A stretch of DNA of 12,783 bases from DSAR01 sp034437315 (GCA_034437315.1 DAOTUC010000075.1:1-12783); one strand, 5' to 3'; counted from the first letter of the stretch, positions 1 through 6,707 are shown. Notes: generated by a model not told the origin, from the sequence alone. Made by a program: numbers and translations.

Positions 1-156
1 CACATCCTCCTCTGCCACTGCGATATCTCCATTAACCTTCACAGCCTTAATCGTACCACGCTCAACGGCGCGATTCAAAGCGCCAACGCTGAGTCGATAG
101 CGTTCAGCGGCTTCGGAGAGAGGGATATAAGTTAGGAGTTCTGCACCTGAAGTCAT
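1..156 (-). CDS. N-terminal part of a small helix-turn-helix (excisionase-like) DNA-binding protein, cut by the window edge
   Basis: The frame reads from ATG at 156 off the left edge without a stop (52 codons seen). GAGG lies 7 bases before the ATG, a reasonable ribosome binding site. After a short lead the protein has YIPLSEAAERYRLS, then VGALNRAVERGTIKAVKVNG. This resembles the pattern of MerR/excisionase-type winged helices: 'lSeAAerlgvs..tlrraIkrGrlkAvkvgg'. Such domains bind DNA as small regulators, antitoxins or excisionases, and can also head larger proteins. The rest is outside the window, so the role is unknown. It lies downstream of tRNA-Phe on the same strand, separated by a terminator, so it may have its own promoter or depend on read-through. 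A DNA-binding helix-turn-helix is likely; anything more specific is not supported. Confidence 0.6.
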   Translation of the reverse strand, partial: MTSGAELLTYIPLSEAAERYRLSVGALNRAVERGTIKAVKVNGDIAVAEEDV

Positions 157-181
157 AAAACCTCTTGTTCTATTCCAGAAA

Positions 182-210
182 ACCCCCCACAGATGGACGT
201 TCCGGGGGGT
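182..210 (-). terminator. Rho-independent terminator after tRNA-Phe
   Basis: On the minus strand ACCCCCC and GGGGGGT form a 7-bp stem around a 15-base loop, followed at once by TTTTC. It lies about 27 bases past the 3' end of tRNA-Phe and 26 bases before the start of the helix-turn-helix gene, where a tRNA terminator would be expected. The large loop and short T run lower confidence. Confidence 0.55.
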
Positions 211-236
211 GTGTCTTCCTCTATGAGTTTTTCAGG

Positions 237-310
237 TGCCGAGAGACAGATTTGAACTGTCGACTCCCTGATTTTCAGTCAGGTGCTCTACCAGGCTGAG
301 CTATCTCGGC
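237..310 (-). tRNA. tRNA-Phe (anticodon GAA)
   Basis: The minus strand folds into a full 74-base cloverleaf: acceptor GCCGAGA/TCTCGGC, D stem GCTC/GAGC, anticodon stem CCTGA/TCAGG with loop CTGAAAA (anticodon GAA), variable loop GAGTC, and T stem GACAG/CTGTC with TTCAAAT. The discriminator base is A at 237. The next bases read CCT, so CCA is not fully encoded and must be added by the CCA enzyme encoded just upstream. Confidence 0.97.
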
Positions 311-322
311 AAATCGAAAACT

Positions 323-350
323 ATTTTATCCTAATCAGCAGATTTGTCAA
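323..350 (-). promoter_or_regulatory. Sigma70-type promoter for tRNA-Phe, overlapping the end of cca
   Basis: On the minus strand TTGACA (345-350, perfect -35) and TAAAAT (323-328, 5 of 6 to the -10 consensus) are separated by 16 bases. Transcription would start near 316, about six bases before the tRNA. The -35 box and the spacer lie inside the last codons of the CCA enzyme gene, whose stop is at 331-333. The tRNA can therefore be transcribed independently of cca. Confidence 0.75.
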
Positions 351-1848
351 GCGAGCGCCGGGCGAAGGCAAGCGCTTCAGCGCGGGTTTGCACCTCTCCG
401 GCTGCTTGGGCTTCCCGAAGCGTTTCCAGGATTTGCCCGATCATCGGGCCGGGGGAGAGCGCGAATGTGCCTATCAGATCGTGACCGGTGAGCAAAGGCG
501 GGGGTTTGATGGTCTCGTGGTAGCGTTCAAAACAATGGGTCAGCAGTTGCTCGACGACCGATAGCCGCCGTTCCCATCGGTCATTCTGCAGATTAGGGCC
601 ATATGTGGAGAGATGATCGGCTAAACTGAGCAGCGCGACGTCCACGCCAGCGCACCCGGTGGCCCGAAAATAGCGATATACAGCCCGGCGGGTGAGTCGT
701 TCGGCGCGGGCCAGGTGGGCCGGACGCAGGTGCTGTCCGATGATCACGTGGATGCGGGCGATCTCGTCTCCGCTGAAACGCAGGGCGTGCAGTCGCCGGG
801 CCGCGATCTCGGCGCCCACCGGTTCGTGGTTGTAGAAATGGATGCGCCCGTCCTGCTCGTCCTGTGACCACGTTTCGGGCTTGCCCACATCGTGCAGAAG
901 CGCCGCCAGTTTGAGCAAGAGCGCTCGGTCTCGCCCGCCGCTAACCTCGACCGCTAGATGTTCGCGCACGTCGGCGGTGAACTGGTTTAAGGTCCGGGCC
1001 AGGTCGCCCCAGGCGGCGGTGGGCGCGCCGGACCTGGCAGAAGGGGCAGGATCTTCAGCGCCGGTGATTGTCGCGATGACCGTTTCCAGCGTATCCACCA
1101 TCAACAGGCTGTGTCGCCACACGTCGAAACGGTGCGGGAATGACTGGTCGACCCCCTTGAGCGCCAGCAGTTCTGGCAAGACAGGGTGGAGGAGGCCGAG
1201 CTCGTCCACCTGTTGCAGCGCTTCGATGGCGCCGGTGAGAGCCAGTATCTTGACAAATTCGTCGCGCACTCGCTCGACCGACGGTTCGTTAAGGAGAACC
1301 GCGTCCCGCCGAATCCACGACGCGGTCAGCGGCTCAATCTCGAAGTGAAGCTCCGCCGCTATTCGCACCGCGCGCAACGTCCGCAGCGGATCGGCCCGGA
1401 AGGCGTCCTCGCTCGTGGCCCGGATGCGCCGAGCCGCCAGGTCATCAAGTCCGCCGCTTGGATCGAGCAGCGCGCCCTCCTCGTCCAGGGCCAGCGCGTT
1501 GATCGTGATGTCCCGCATCATCAAGTCGGCGACCAGGTCGTTCCCCCGCAAAAGCGCGAAATCCAGGTCCAACCGAACGCCGGCGTCGGTTTTCAGAACC
1601 ACCCGGCCGGCGCCTCGTTCAACGTCCAGGGGATAGTAAGCGCCGCCAAGCATATCGGCCACGGCGCGAGCTAACTGGAGGGCGTCTCGTTCCACGGCGA
1701 AATCCCAATCGTGCAAGGGGCGTCCCAGCAGGACATCCCGCACAGCGCCGCCGACGAGCCAAACGCGCGTATGGCGCGCCTGGGCCATCTGGCGCACGGT
1801 TTGCCAGGGCCATTCAGGTAAAGCGATCTCTGTGTCCAATTTTTTCAA
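331..1848 (-). CDS. cca: CCA tRNA nucleotidyltransferase (poly(A) polymerase family) with C-terminal HD domain
   Basis: This enzyme adds or repairs the 3' CCA of tRNAs using CTP and ATP. Residues (505-aa form) show the class II nucleotidyltransferase head: GGAVRD at 33-38, metal ligands D47 and D49 in HDWDF, LDLDF at 93-97, RDITINALA at 112-120, then DPLRTLRAVRIAA and ERVRDEF of the neck. An HD phosphohydrolase domain follows, with H246, H319-D320 (LLHDVGK), H341 and D411. I chose TTG at 1848 because GGAGGAG sits 8 bases upstream. An open frame reaches TTG at 1887, but that codon lies inside a target-site duplication and has a weaker site. The gene lies between tRNA-Pro and tRNA-Phe, neither of which encodes CCA. 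The part before HD (about 260-305) looks like a low-conservation insert. Specificity for full CCA rather than A-only or CC-only addition cannot be settled by eye. Confidence 0.93.
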   Translation of the reverse strand: MKKLDTEIALPEWPWQTVRQMAQARHTRVWLVGGAVRDVLLGRPLHDWDFAVERDALQLARAVADMLGGAYYPLDVERGAGRVVLKTDAGVRLDLDFALLRGNDLVADLMMRDITINALALDEEGALLDPSGGLDDLAARRIRATSEDAFRADPLRTLRAVRIAAELHFEIEPLTASWIRRDAVLLNEPSVERVRDEFVKILALTGAIEALQQVDELGLLHPVLPELLALKGVDQSFPHRFDVWRHSLLMVDTLETVIATITGAEDPAPSARSGAPTAAWGDLARTLNQFTADVREHLAVEVSGGRDRALLLKLAALLHDVGKPETWSQDEQDGRIHFYNHEPVGAEIAARRLHALRFSGDEIARIHVIIGQHLRPAHLARAERLTRRAVYRYFRATGCAGVDVALLSLADHLSTYGPNLQNDRWERRLSVVEQLLTHCFERYHETIKPPPLLTGHDLIGTFALSPGPMIGQILETLREAQAAGEVQTRAEALAFARRSLDKSAD

Positions 1849-1890
1849 TTTGCGATCTCCTCCAGGTGTGGCGAGGCAAAGAGTCAATCT

Positions 1891-2009
1891 ACCTTCTCAA
1901 TAAACCGAGGGCTTGTTCGTAGTAGGCGCTTCAGCGCCTCTAAAAGTAGCGCGCGCACTACTAGCGCGCGCATTACGAACAGATTCACCCCAAGTTATTG
2001 AGAAGATAT
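1891..2009. mobile_element. MITE-like palindromic element flanked by a 10-bp target-site duplication
   Basis: GAGTCAATCT occurs exactly at 1881-1890 and again at 2010-2019. The 119 bases between have inverted ends: CTTCTCAATAA at 1893-1903 against TTATTGAGAAG at 1995-2005, then GTTCGTA at 1915-1921 against TACGAAC at 1974-1980. Inside are two hairpins: AGGCGCT-TC-AGCGCCT (1924-1939), and GCGCGCGC at 1949-1956 with GCGCGCGC at 1964-1971, the latter also part of an 11-base direct repeat (1947-1957, 1962-1972). No protein is encoded. Terminal inverted repeats with a flanking direct repeat are the hallmark of a non-autonomous transposon. Removing the element and one repeat copy would leave the DUF5678-like stop about 41 bases before the cca start, so the insertion seems to have split an operon. 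Confidence 0.7.
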
Positions 2010-2018
2010 GAGTCAATC

Positions 2019-2222
2019 TTATACGGGGTCATCGGTAGGCGTCGTCTTGGCGACTGGGATGAAGATGACGTCTGTCGCTCGTTCTTTGGGCCGATTGCGT
2101 TTAGCAGCCCGCCGGGCCTCAGCCGCCGTCCAGCCCACGCCGGCCACATGGTCGTCAATCAAGGCCACCCAGCGTCCGGCATAGGGAGCTAATTCCTGCC
2201 ATGAGGGCTTGCATTTTTTCAT
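2019..2222 (-). CDS. Small DUF5678-like protein, possibly with a frameshifted N-terminus
   Basis: A 67-residue frame starts at ATG 2222. Its core, LAPYAGRWVALIDDHVAGVG followed by TAAEARRAAKRN, resembles the DUF5678 pattern 'ya.kWVAl.dgrVvavG.t..EA...A', a short domain of unknown function seen in Chloroflexota and archaea. No clear ribosome binding site precedes this ATG. In the neighbouring frame the same DNA reads RDLIDEKMQALMAG just before the core, which is what I would expect as the family's N-terminus. A one- or two-base indel near 2180-2190 may therefore have broken the original gene. The stop overlaps the right-hand target duplication of the inserted element. No enzymatic residues are visible. 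DUF5678 genes often sit beside retropepsin-like genes in related genomes (recalled, not checked); none is here. Confidence 0.6.
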   Translation of the reverse strand: MKKCKPSWQELAPYAGRWVALIDDHVAGVGWTAAEARRAAKRNRPKERATDVIFIPVAKTTPTDDPV

Positions 2223-2298
2223 CTATCAAATCTCGCTCGACAGGGGTCCCTTTGAGAGGGATAAGCGCGCGATAAACGAAGGGCGCTATAAACAAACA

Positions 2299-2343
2299 GT
2301 GGGCGCTTCCCAATGATCTCCCAACGATCAAAGAAGCACCCAC
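2299..2343 (-). terminator. Hairpin after tRNA-Pro, possible terminator
   Basis: GTGGGCGCTTC (2299-2309) and GAAGCACCCAC (2333-2343) pair over 11 positions with one mismatch. Inside, TGATC (2314-2318) pairs with GATCA (2326-2330). On the minus strand the hairpin is followed by TGTTTGTTTA, a broken T-rich tract. It lies 25 bases past tRNA-Pro, so termination or processing of the tRNA transcript is plausible. It may instead be part of a dispersed repeat. Confidence 0.4.
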
Positions 2344-2367
2344 CTACAAAATATCGTCTCGAAAAAG

Positions 2368-2442
2368 TCGGGGCGCCGGGATTTGAACCCGGGACCTCTA
2401 CAACCCCATTGTAGCGCGCTAGCCAAGCTGCGCCACGCCCCG
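2368..2442 (-). tRNA. tRNA-Pro (anticodon GGG)
   Basis: The minus strand folds into a 75-base cloverleaf: acceptor CGGGGCG/CGCCCCG, D stem GCGC/GCGC, anticodon stem CTACA/TGTAG with loop ATGGGGT (anticodon GGG), and T stem CCGGG/CCCGG with TTCAAAT. The C1-G72 pair is typical of bacterial tRNA-Pro. The discriminator is A at 2368 and the next bases are CTTTTTC, so CCA is not encoded. The T run may also help termination. Confidence 0.96.
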
Positions 2443-2475
2443 ATGTATCTCTGCGCCGCTTCCGCGACGATGTAT

Positions 2476-2503
2476 AGTATACCTCAATTATTTTTCTTGG
2501 CAA
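2476..2503 (-). promoter_or_regulatory. Sigma70-type promoter for tRNA-Pro
   Basis: On the minus strand TTGCCA (2498-2503) and TATACT (2476-2481) are separated by 16 bases. Transcription would begin near 2469, about 27 bases before the tRNA. It is back to back with a putative plus-strand promoter at 2519-2547. Confidence 0.6.
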
Positions 2504-2518
2504 GTCAAGCATCAAGAC

Positions 2519-2547
2519 TTGTCTCCTCCTTTTAACTGGTGTATACT
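2519..2547 (+). promoter_or_regulatory. Putative promoter of the signalling operon
   Basis: TTGTCT (2519-2524) and TATACT (2542-2547) are separated by 17 bases. It is the best sigma70-like match upstream of the GAF/PAS/DHp gene and would give a leader of about 160 bases. This is pattern matching only. Confidence 0.45.
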
Positions 2548-2553
2548 CTATGC

Positions 2554-2715
2554 AATCTAGCCGCCCTAAACCTCCTGCAGATTCGCGAACTGCGGGAGGT
2601 TGATCAGCGATTGGGTGGTTGGTTATGAGATGATTTTGTCTTTAGTACACCTGCTCTTGAGCAGGTGTCTGGGTAGTCACAGAATAGCTTTGAACACCGG
2701 TGGTCGCTTCAACTT
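2554..2715 (+). other. Non-coding leader with two strong hairpins
   Basis: No gene is seen here. A 12-bp stem with one G-U pair runs from 2569-2580 to 2590-2601 around the loop ATTCGCGAA. A second, perfect stem pairs ACACCTGCTC (2647-2656) with GAGCAGGTGT (2659-2668), in practice 9 bp closed by CTTG. Neither is followed by a T run on the plus strand, so they look more like leader structures than terminators. No known riboswitch was recognised. Confidence 0.5.
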
Positions 2716-4437
2716 ATGTCTTTGCCTTTAGATCAGCCACGATTCCAGGCTTTACAGGCGCCTTTTGTTCAAATGAACGAAGATGTCTCTGACGTTGGAT
2801 GGTCGCTGAAAGCGTCTATCACGCGCATTAAAGAGGCGCTCGATTTAACGAACGTTTTTTTCTTTCTGGTCGACCCGGACACGGATGATTTCTATTTGGC
2901 CGCATCCGCCTTATCCTCCGCCGCCGAGATCGACTCAGCCCCTATTAGTCCAAAAAATGACCTCTTTCAACAGGCGCTTGACGCTCAAGCGCCTGTTTCC
3001 ATCATCGACGCCGGAGAATGGAATGATCGGGCGGCTTTCCGGTTAACGCCTGGCGCCCTTTCTGTGGCGCTCTTTCCGCTGCGTGTGGGGGGAAATGTGG
3101 CGGGTATGCTTATCTTGGAAAGCGACCGGGAAAGCGCCGCCTTCGCGGAACCGGTTCAAACGTTGATCAGCCTGTTGGTCGATCAGATTGCGATCATCCT
3201 GCAAGCGGGTTGGCGCGTTCAACATCGAAGCGAGATCGCCGCGCAGGGGGAGCACAATGTATTGCTTATCAACCGCCTTTCGGCGACGCTGAACGCATCT
3301 TTGGATGCTTACGAGGTGTTGAATATGACGATCATCCATCTCGTCGAACTCAGCGGCGCTGACTATGGCGGCGCGCTCATTTTTGGGCGACACCTGGGGC
3401 GAGATTGGTCAGATGGGCAGGTCGTTGCTGAGCACCCAGGCGATCACTTTATCGATCAACGCCTGCCTTTGCCTGATTCCCCTTCGATTCGGCGTATGCT
3501 GGCGTCGGGCGGCCCGTATGTCGTCGAGAACGTCTCCGAGGATCTGCTTTTATCTCCCTTGAGCGAGCGGCTCTCATACTTGCGACCTCGTTCGATGCTG
3601 CTCGCGCCGATGGTCGTTCATCGACAACTTATCGGGGTGTTAATCTTGATTTCCCAGACCTCGCCGACGCCATTTTCCGAAGCGTGGGTCGAGATATGCC
3701 AGAGCATCGCCTGTCAAGCGGCAGCGGCTGTATCCAACGCTCGATTATTGCAGGATATGCAGCGGCAGAAACGCGCGTTGACTTACAAGAGCCGGGAAAT
3801 GACGAAAGAATCCAGGACGCTCAGCGCTATTATCGACAACATCGCTGACGGCGTGCTCGTCACGGACCGGTGGGGGCGTATCCTCCTCGCCAATCCCGCG
3901 TTCCAGGCGTTGATTGCGCCCGCTTGCCAGCAGTTAGCGGGTCGTCCATTGCCCGAATTGCTCTCGGAGGCCGGTCTGACGCCGTTCCTCCAGCGGGCGC
4001 TCGAAACGCCTCACCAGACTTTCACCGCTCACCTGGCGCTCTCCGATGGTCGGGTGCTCAAGACTTCGTCCACTGCCCTCACCCTTCCGCCGCCTATCGC
4101 CAGGCCAAAGGGGGATGAGCAAATAACCGGCGTGGTCACCATACTCCAGGATATCACCTGCGAGGTCGATCGAGTAAAGACGAATTTTATCGACGCTGTC
4201 TCTCACGAACTCTGCACGCCGCTCACTGCGATTCTGGGGTTCGCCAACCTGATTCAACGGGATTTCAACCGGTGGATCGGACCCCAGATCGACGGGGAAA
4301 AAGAAGCGCGCATCGCTCAACGGATTGTGGATAACCTGATGATCATCGAAAGCGAGAGTCGTCGACTGGGGCAGTTGGTCAGCGATCTGGTCAATGTCTC
4401 CGCGGTAGAGGGCGGGGAAGTCGACGCTTTATCATAA
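2716..4437 (+). CDS. GAF-GAF-PAS sensor protein ending in a histidine-kinase DHp domain, without an ATPase domain
   Basis: This is a cytoplasmic sensor of 573 residues with no signal peptide or membrane segment. GAF-like domains span about 28-165 and 180-345. A helical linker (about 345-368) leads to a PAS domain (about 369-480, with IADGVLVTDRWGRILLANPA), then a DHp dimerisation helix pair (about 487-565). The H-box reads SHELCTPLTAILGF, with phosphoacceptor His497 and Cys500 where Arg is usual. The second helix ends in LVSDLVNVSAVEGG and the protein stops eight residues later. No N, G1, F or G2 box (HATPase_c) follows, and only 52 bases separate it from the next gene. As it stands it cannot autophosphorylate, so it may be phosphorylated in trans, be a scaffold, or be a truncated kinase. 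The start has only a weak ribosome site (GGTGG, 12 bases upstream). It is likely cotranscribed with the cyclase gene behind it. Confidence 0.88.
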   Translation: MSLPLDQPRFQALQAPFVQMNEDVSDVGWSLKASITRIKEALDLTNVFFFLVDPDTDDFYLAASALSSAAEIDSAPISPKNDLFQQALDAQAPVSIIDAGEWNDRAAFRLTPGALSVALFPLRVGGNVAGMLILESDRESAAFAEPVQTLISLLVDQIAIILQAGWRVQHRSEIAAQGEHNVLLINRLSATLNASLDAYEVLNMTIIHLVELSGADYGGALIFGRHLGRDWSDGQVVAEHPGDHFIDQRLPLPDSPSIRRMLASGGPYVVENVSEDLLLSPLSERLSYLRPRSMLLAPMVVHRQLIGVLILISQTSPTPFSEAWVEICQSIACQAAAAVSNARLLQDMQRQKRALTYKSREMTKESRTLSAIIDNIADGVLVTDRWGRILLANPAFQALIAPACQQLAGRPLPELLSEAGLTPFLQRALETPHQTFTAHLALSDGRVLKTSSTALTLPPPIARPKGDEQITGVVTILQDITCEVDRVKTNFIDAVSHELCTPLTAILGFANLIQRDFNRWIGPQIDGEKEARIAQRIVDNLMIIESESRRLGQLVSDLVNVSAVEGGEVDALS

Positions 4438-4489
4438 GTCAAAATCAACGTCGTCAAGGCGACCAGCGCTCGGATCAGTTAGCGAAAAT

Positions 4490-6412
4490 ATGATGAACAA
4501 AGACGAAAATCGACTGAAAAAGTTATTGCCAGCTCACAACCTGAAAGCGCTTCTGCGATGCTTCGGGACAGTATTGGGCCCCGATGTCCCATTGGCCGTC
4601 GTGGATGGCGATGGGCCGAGCCCCGTTCTGTTCAGTCACCTGGCCTTTCCTTCAGAGCGCATCCAGCCGCTTGTCGAAGCGGCTGTTGAAACGGATGAGA
4701 TCGTGCATCTTCCCCAGGGAGCGGCAGCGTGCATGTACGTCGAATCTGAGCCGGCGGGCTTCATCCTCGCGACTGGCCTATTGCCGCCGGCCCCTCAGAT
4801 TGACGCGCTCCTGTCCGCACTGCGGCAGAGCCTGGAATCCCTGGCCCAGGCGACACTGGAAAGGAGGGCGGTCGCTCACGAGGCGCTGGCCCGTTATCGA
4901 GAGCTCAACCTGTTATATGATCTGGGAGAGACGTTGGCGACTTGTCTGAATGTTGACGAGTTGCTCCAGCGGGTGGTCACCGAGGCGACCCGCATCATAC
5001 AGGCCCGGCAGGGGGCGCTCCTCTTGCTGGACGGGGACGGCGGTTTGTCGGTCGCTGCTCAAACGCATCCCAGCGATACGTCGACGCCATTCTCCACATC
5101 AATCGGGCGCGCGCTGGCCGAACAGGTCGCCCAGAGTGGCAAATCTCAGATCGTCAATCAAACCAGCATCACCGAAGGCGTCGACGTCACGATTTCGCTC
5201 CTGGTGACGCCAATGCATACATCGGAAAGAAAGTTGGGCGCAATCGTCTTGATCGACAAGGTGAGAGGGGGAATCTTCACCGCTGGCGATGAGCGATTGC
5301 TGTCGGCCCTGGCGTGGCAGGCGGCTATCGCCCTGGAAAACGCCCGCCTTTTCGATGATGTGCGTAAACAGCGGGATGAGATCGGCCGGATGAAACATTA
5401 TATGGATAACATCTTCGCCAGCATCGCCAGCGGCGTCATCGTCATCGACAGTTATGATATACTGACGACTTTCAATCGCGCGGCAGAGAAAATCCTCGAC
5501 CTATCCGGTCAGCAAGCGATCAATCATCCCTACCAGCAAGCGCTTAGTTTCCTGCGCTACACCCCGTTGCCTAATCTCATACGGGATGTTCGCCACCACC
5601 AGCAGGCCTACGTCGCCCAGGAGATTTCGCTCAATTTACCCCAGGGCGCGCAACGGTACCTCAGCGTCAGCCTTTCACCTTTTCAACGCAATCAAGAGGA
5701 GAGTCAAGGGGTCGCTATCGTGATGGAGGATGTGACGGACAAAAAGATGTACGAGCACGAACGGTCGATGCTCCGGCGATACCTGCCGTCCGGCCTGGTC
5801 GAACAATTTCCCCGGGACCTAACTCAACTGGGGCTGACTGAAGAGCGCCGGGTGATCACCATCCTCTTCGCCGACATTCGAGGGTTCACCAGTTTCAGCG
5901 AGGTCAATCCGCCGGAGCGGGTGATGGATGTGTTGAACAACTATCTCACCCTCGCGGAGGCTGCGGTGCGCTTCAACTGGGGTATTGTGGATAAATATAT
6001 GGGGGACGCCATTCTGGCGTTGTTCAACACGCCTCTGTTGGAACAGGAGGATCATGCCTGGCGCGCCCTGCGTATGGCCTGGACGTTGAGAGAGGCTATC
6101 CAGGCCTACCATGACCATATTTCCCCAGAGGAACAGCTCTTTATGGGCTTTGGGATCTGCACCGGCGTCGTCATCATCGGCAACGTGGGGACTGAGGGGC
6201 GGATGGAATATACAGCTGTTGGGGATACGGTCAACGTCGCCAAACGCTTACAGGAAAAAGCCCAGCCCGGCCAGGTATTGATCTCTCACGAGACGTGGGA
6301 ACGGGTCAGGGATCGCGCCCACGGGCAAGCCCTGCCGGCGATGCGCGTCAAAGGACGCAAGACGTTCACTCGCGCCTATGAAATCACCGAGATAGATTAC
6401 CTGGGGTGGTGA
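4490..6412 (+). CDS. Class III adenylate/guanylate cyclase with GAF and PAS sensor domains
   Basis: This soluble protein of 640 residues should make cAMP (or cGMP) from the nucleoside triphosphate. An N-terminal region (1-125) that I do not recognise is followed by a GAF domain (about 138-288), a short helix (289-303), a PAS domain (about 304-418), and the cyclase domain (about 450-632). Catalytic residues all appear present: metal-binding D462 (FADIRGFTSF) and D506 (KYMGDAILALF), base-recognising K502 and T575 (EYTAVGD), and transition-state residues N582 and R586 (VNVAKR). The Lys-Thr pair is typical of class IIIb cyclases, many of which respond to bicarbonate and use ATP; this is family knowledge, not shown here. 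Two ATGs in tandem (4490, 4493) leave the exact start open, and the ribosome site is weak. It follows the GAF/PAS/DHp gene by 52 bases, suggesting one signalling unit. A terminator lies 200 bases downstream. Confidence 0.93.
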   Translation: MMNKDENRLKKLLPAHNLKALLRCFGTVLGPDVPLAVVDGDGPSPVLFSHLAFPSERIQPLVEAAVETDEIVHLPQGAAACMYVESEPAGFILATGLLPPAPQIDALLSALRQSLESLAQATLERRAVAHEALARYRELNLLYDLGETLATCLNVDELLQRVVTEATRIIQARQGALLLLDGDGGLSVAAQTHPSDTSTPFSTSIGRALAEQVAQSGKSQIVNQTSITEGVDVTISLLVTPMHTSERKLGAIVLIDKVRGGIFTAGDERLLSALAWQAAIALENARLFDDVRKQRDEIGRMKHYMDNIFASIASGVIVIDSYDILTTFNRAAEKILDLSGQQAINHPYQQALSFLRYTPLPNLIRDVRHHQQAYVAQEISLNLPQGAQRYLSVSLSPFQRNQEESQGVAIVMEDVTDKKMYEHERSMLRRYLPSGLVEQFPRDLTQLGLTEERRVITILFADIRGFTSFSEVNPPERVMDVLNNYLTLAEAAVRFNWGIVDKYMGDAILALFNTPLLEQEDHAWRALRMAWTLREAIQAYHDHISPEEQLFMGFGICTGVVIIGNVGTEGRMEYTAVGDTVNVAKRLQEKAQPGQVLISHETWERVRDRAHGQALPAMRVKGRKTFTRAYEITEIDYLGW

Positions 6413-6481
6413 TCGCTCATCCGCGCCCGCGTGCATCTGATGATCATCTTGTAGCGAGGATAATGGAAATTGCAAACGTCT

Positions 6482-6592
6482 ATGATTGCTCGCATCGTGT
6501 TGGGATTGGCGCTTTCGGCCGTCAGCGCCGGGTTGCTGGTGCTGGCCTTTCCACCGTTTAACCGGTGGTTGGTCAAGCGCGCGCCGGGATAG
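6482..6592 (+). CDS. Short hydrophobic peptide, possibly a remnant of an apolipoprotein N-acyltransferase N-terminus
   Basis: A 36-residue frame starts at ATG 6482; a TTG at 6470 in the same frame would add four residues and has GAGG 10 bases before it. It encodes one hydrophobic stretch, IVLGLALSAVSAGLLVLAF, then PPFNRW and a basic tail before a stop. The 'sG.LL.LAFPPFnlW' pattern recalls the first membrane helix of Lnt (apolipoprotein N-acyltransferase). The remaining roughly 450 residues of that enzyme are absent. It may be a decayed fragment, a genuine small membrane protein, or chance. It lies 69 bases after the cyclase gene and 20 bases before a strong terminator, so it would be transcribed with the signalling operon. 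Confidence 0.35.
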   Translation: MIARIVLGLALSAVSAGLLVLAFPPFNRWLVKRAPG

Positions 6593-6612
6593 CGGGGAGT
6601 TCTCCATAACAG

Positions 6613-6644
6613 AAAGGGCCGCCGCGTTCACCGGCGGCCCTTTT
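6613..6644 (+). terminator. Rho-independent terminator ending the signalling operon
   Basis: AAAGGGCCGCCG (6613-6624) pairs perfectly over 12 bp with CGGCGGCCCTTT (6632-6643) around a 7-base loop, and the T tract reads TTTT. It separates the cyclase transcript from the archease/rtcB operon. The A tract on the other arm could make it work in both directions. Confidence 0.85.
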
Positions 6645-6672
6645 CGCTGTGAGAGAACCCACCAGGCCCGAT

Positions 6673-6701
6673 TTGGCAAAGCCCCACGTTCATGGTAGGA
6701 T
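6673..6701 (+). promoter_or_regulatory. Putative promoter of archease/rtcB, placing the start at the ATG
   Basis: TTGGCA (6673-6678) and TAGGAT (6696-6701) are separated by 17 bases. If used, transcription would begin at about 6708, the A of the archease ATG, giving a leaderless message. The AGGA in the -10 box (6697-6700) could instead be the ribosome binding site, 7 bases before the ATG, with the promoter elsewhere between the terminator and 6673. The two readings exclude each other. Confidence 0.35.
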
Positions 6702-6707
6702 GACTGT

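Noticed and set aside
1186..1674. Plus-strand open frames within cca (842-1348, 1186-1674, 1415-1636)
   Set aside because: All are antisense to the CCA enzyme, overlap one another, and are Arg/Ser/Pro-rich without motifs.
331..1887. Longer cca frame starting at TTG 1887
   Set aside because: The extra 13 codons begin inside the target duplication of the inserted element, and a much better ribosome site (GGAGGAG) serves TTG 1848.
4438..4489. A lost kinase ATPase domain in another frame after the DHp protein
   Set aside because: Only 52 bases separate the two genes and none of the three frames there shows N, G1 or F box residues, so no remnant is present.
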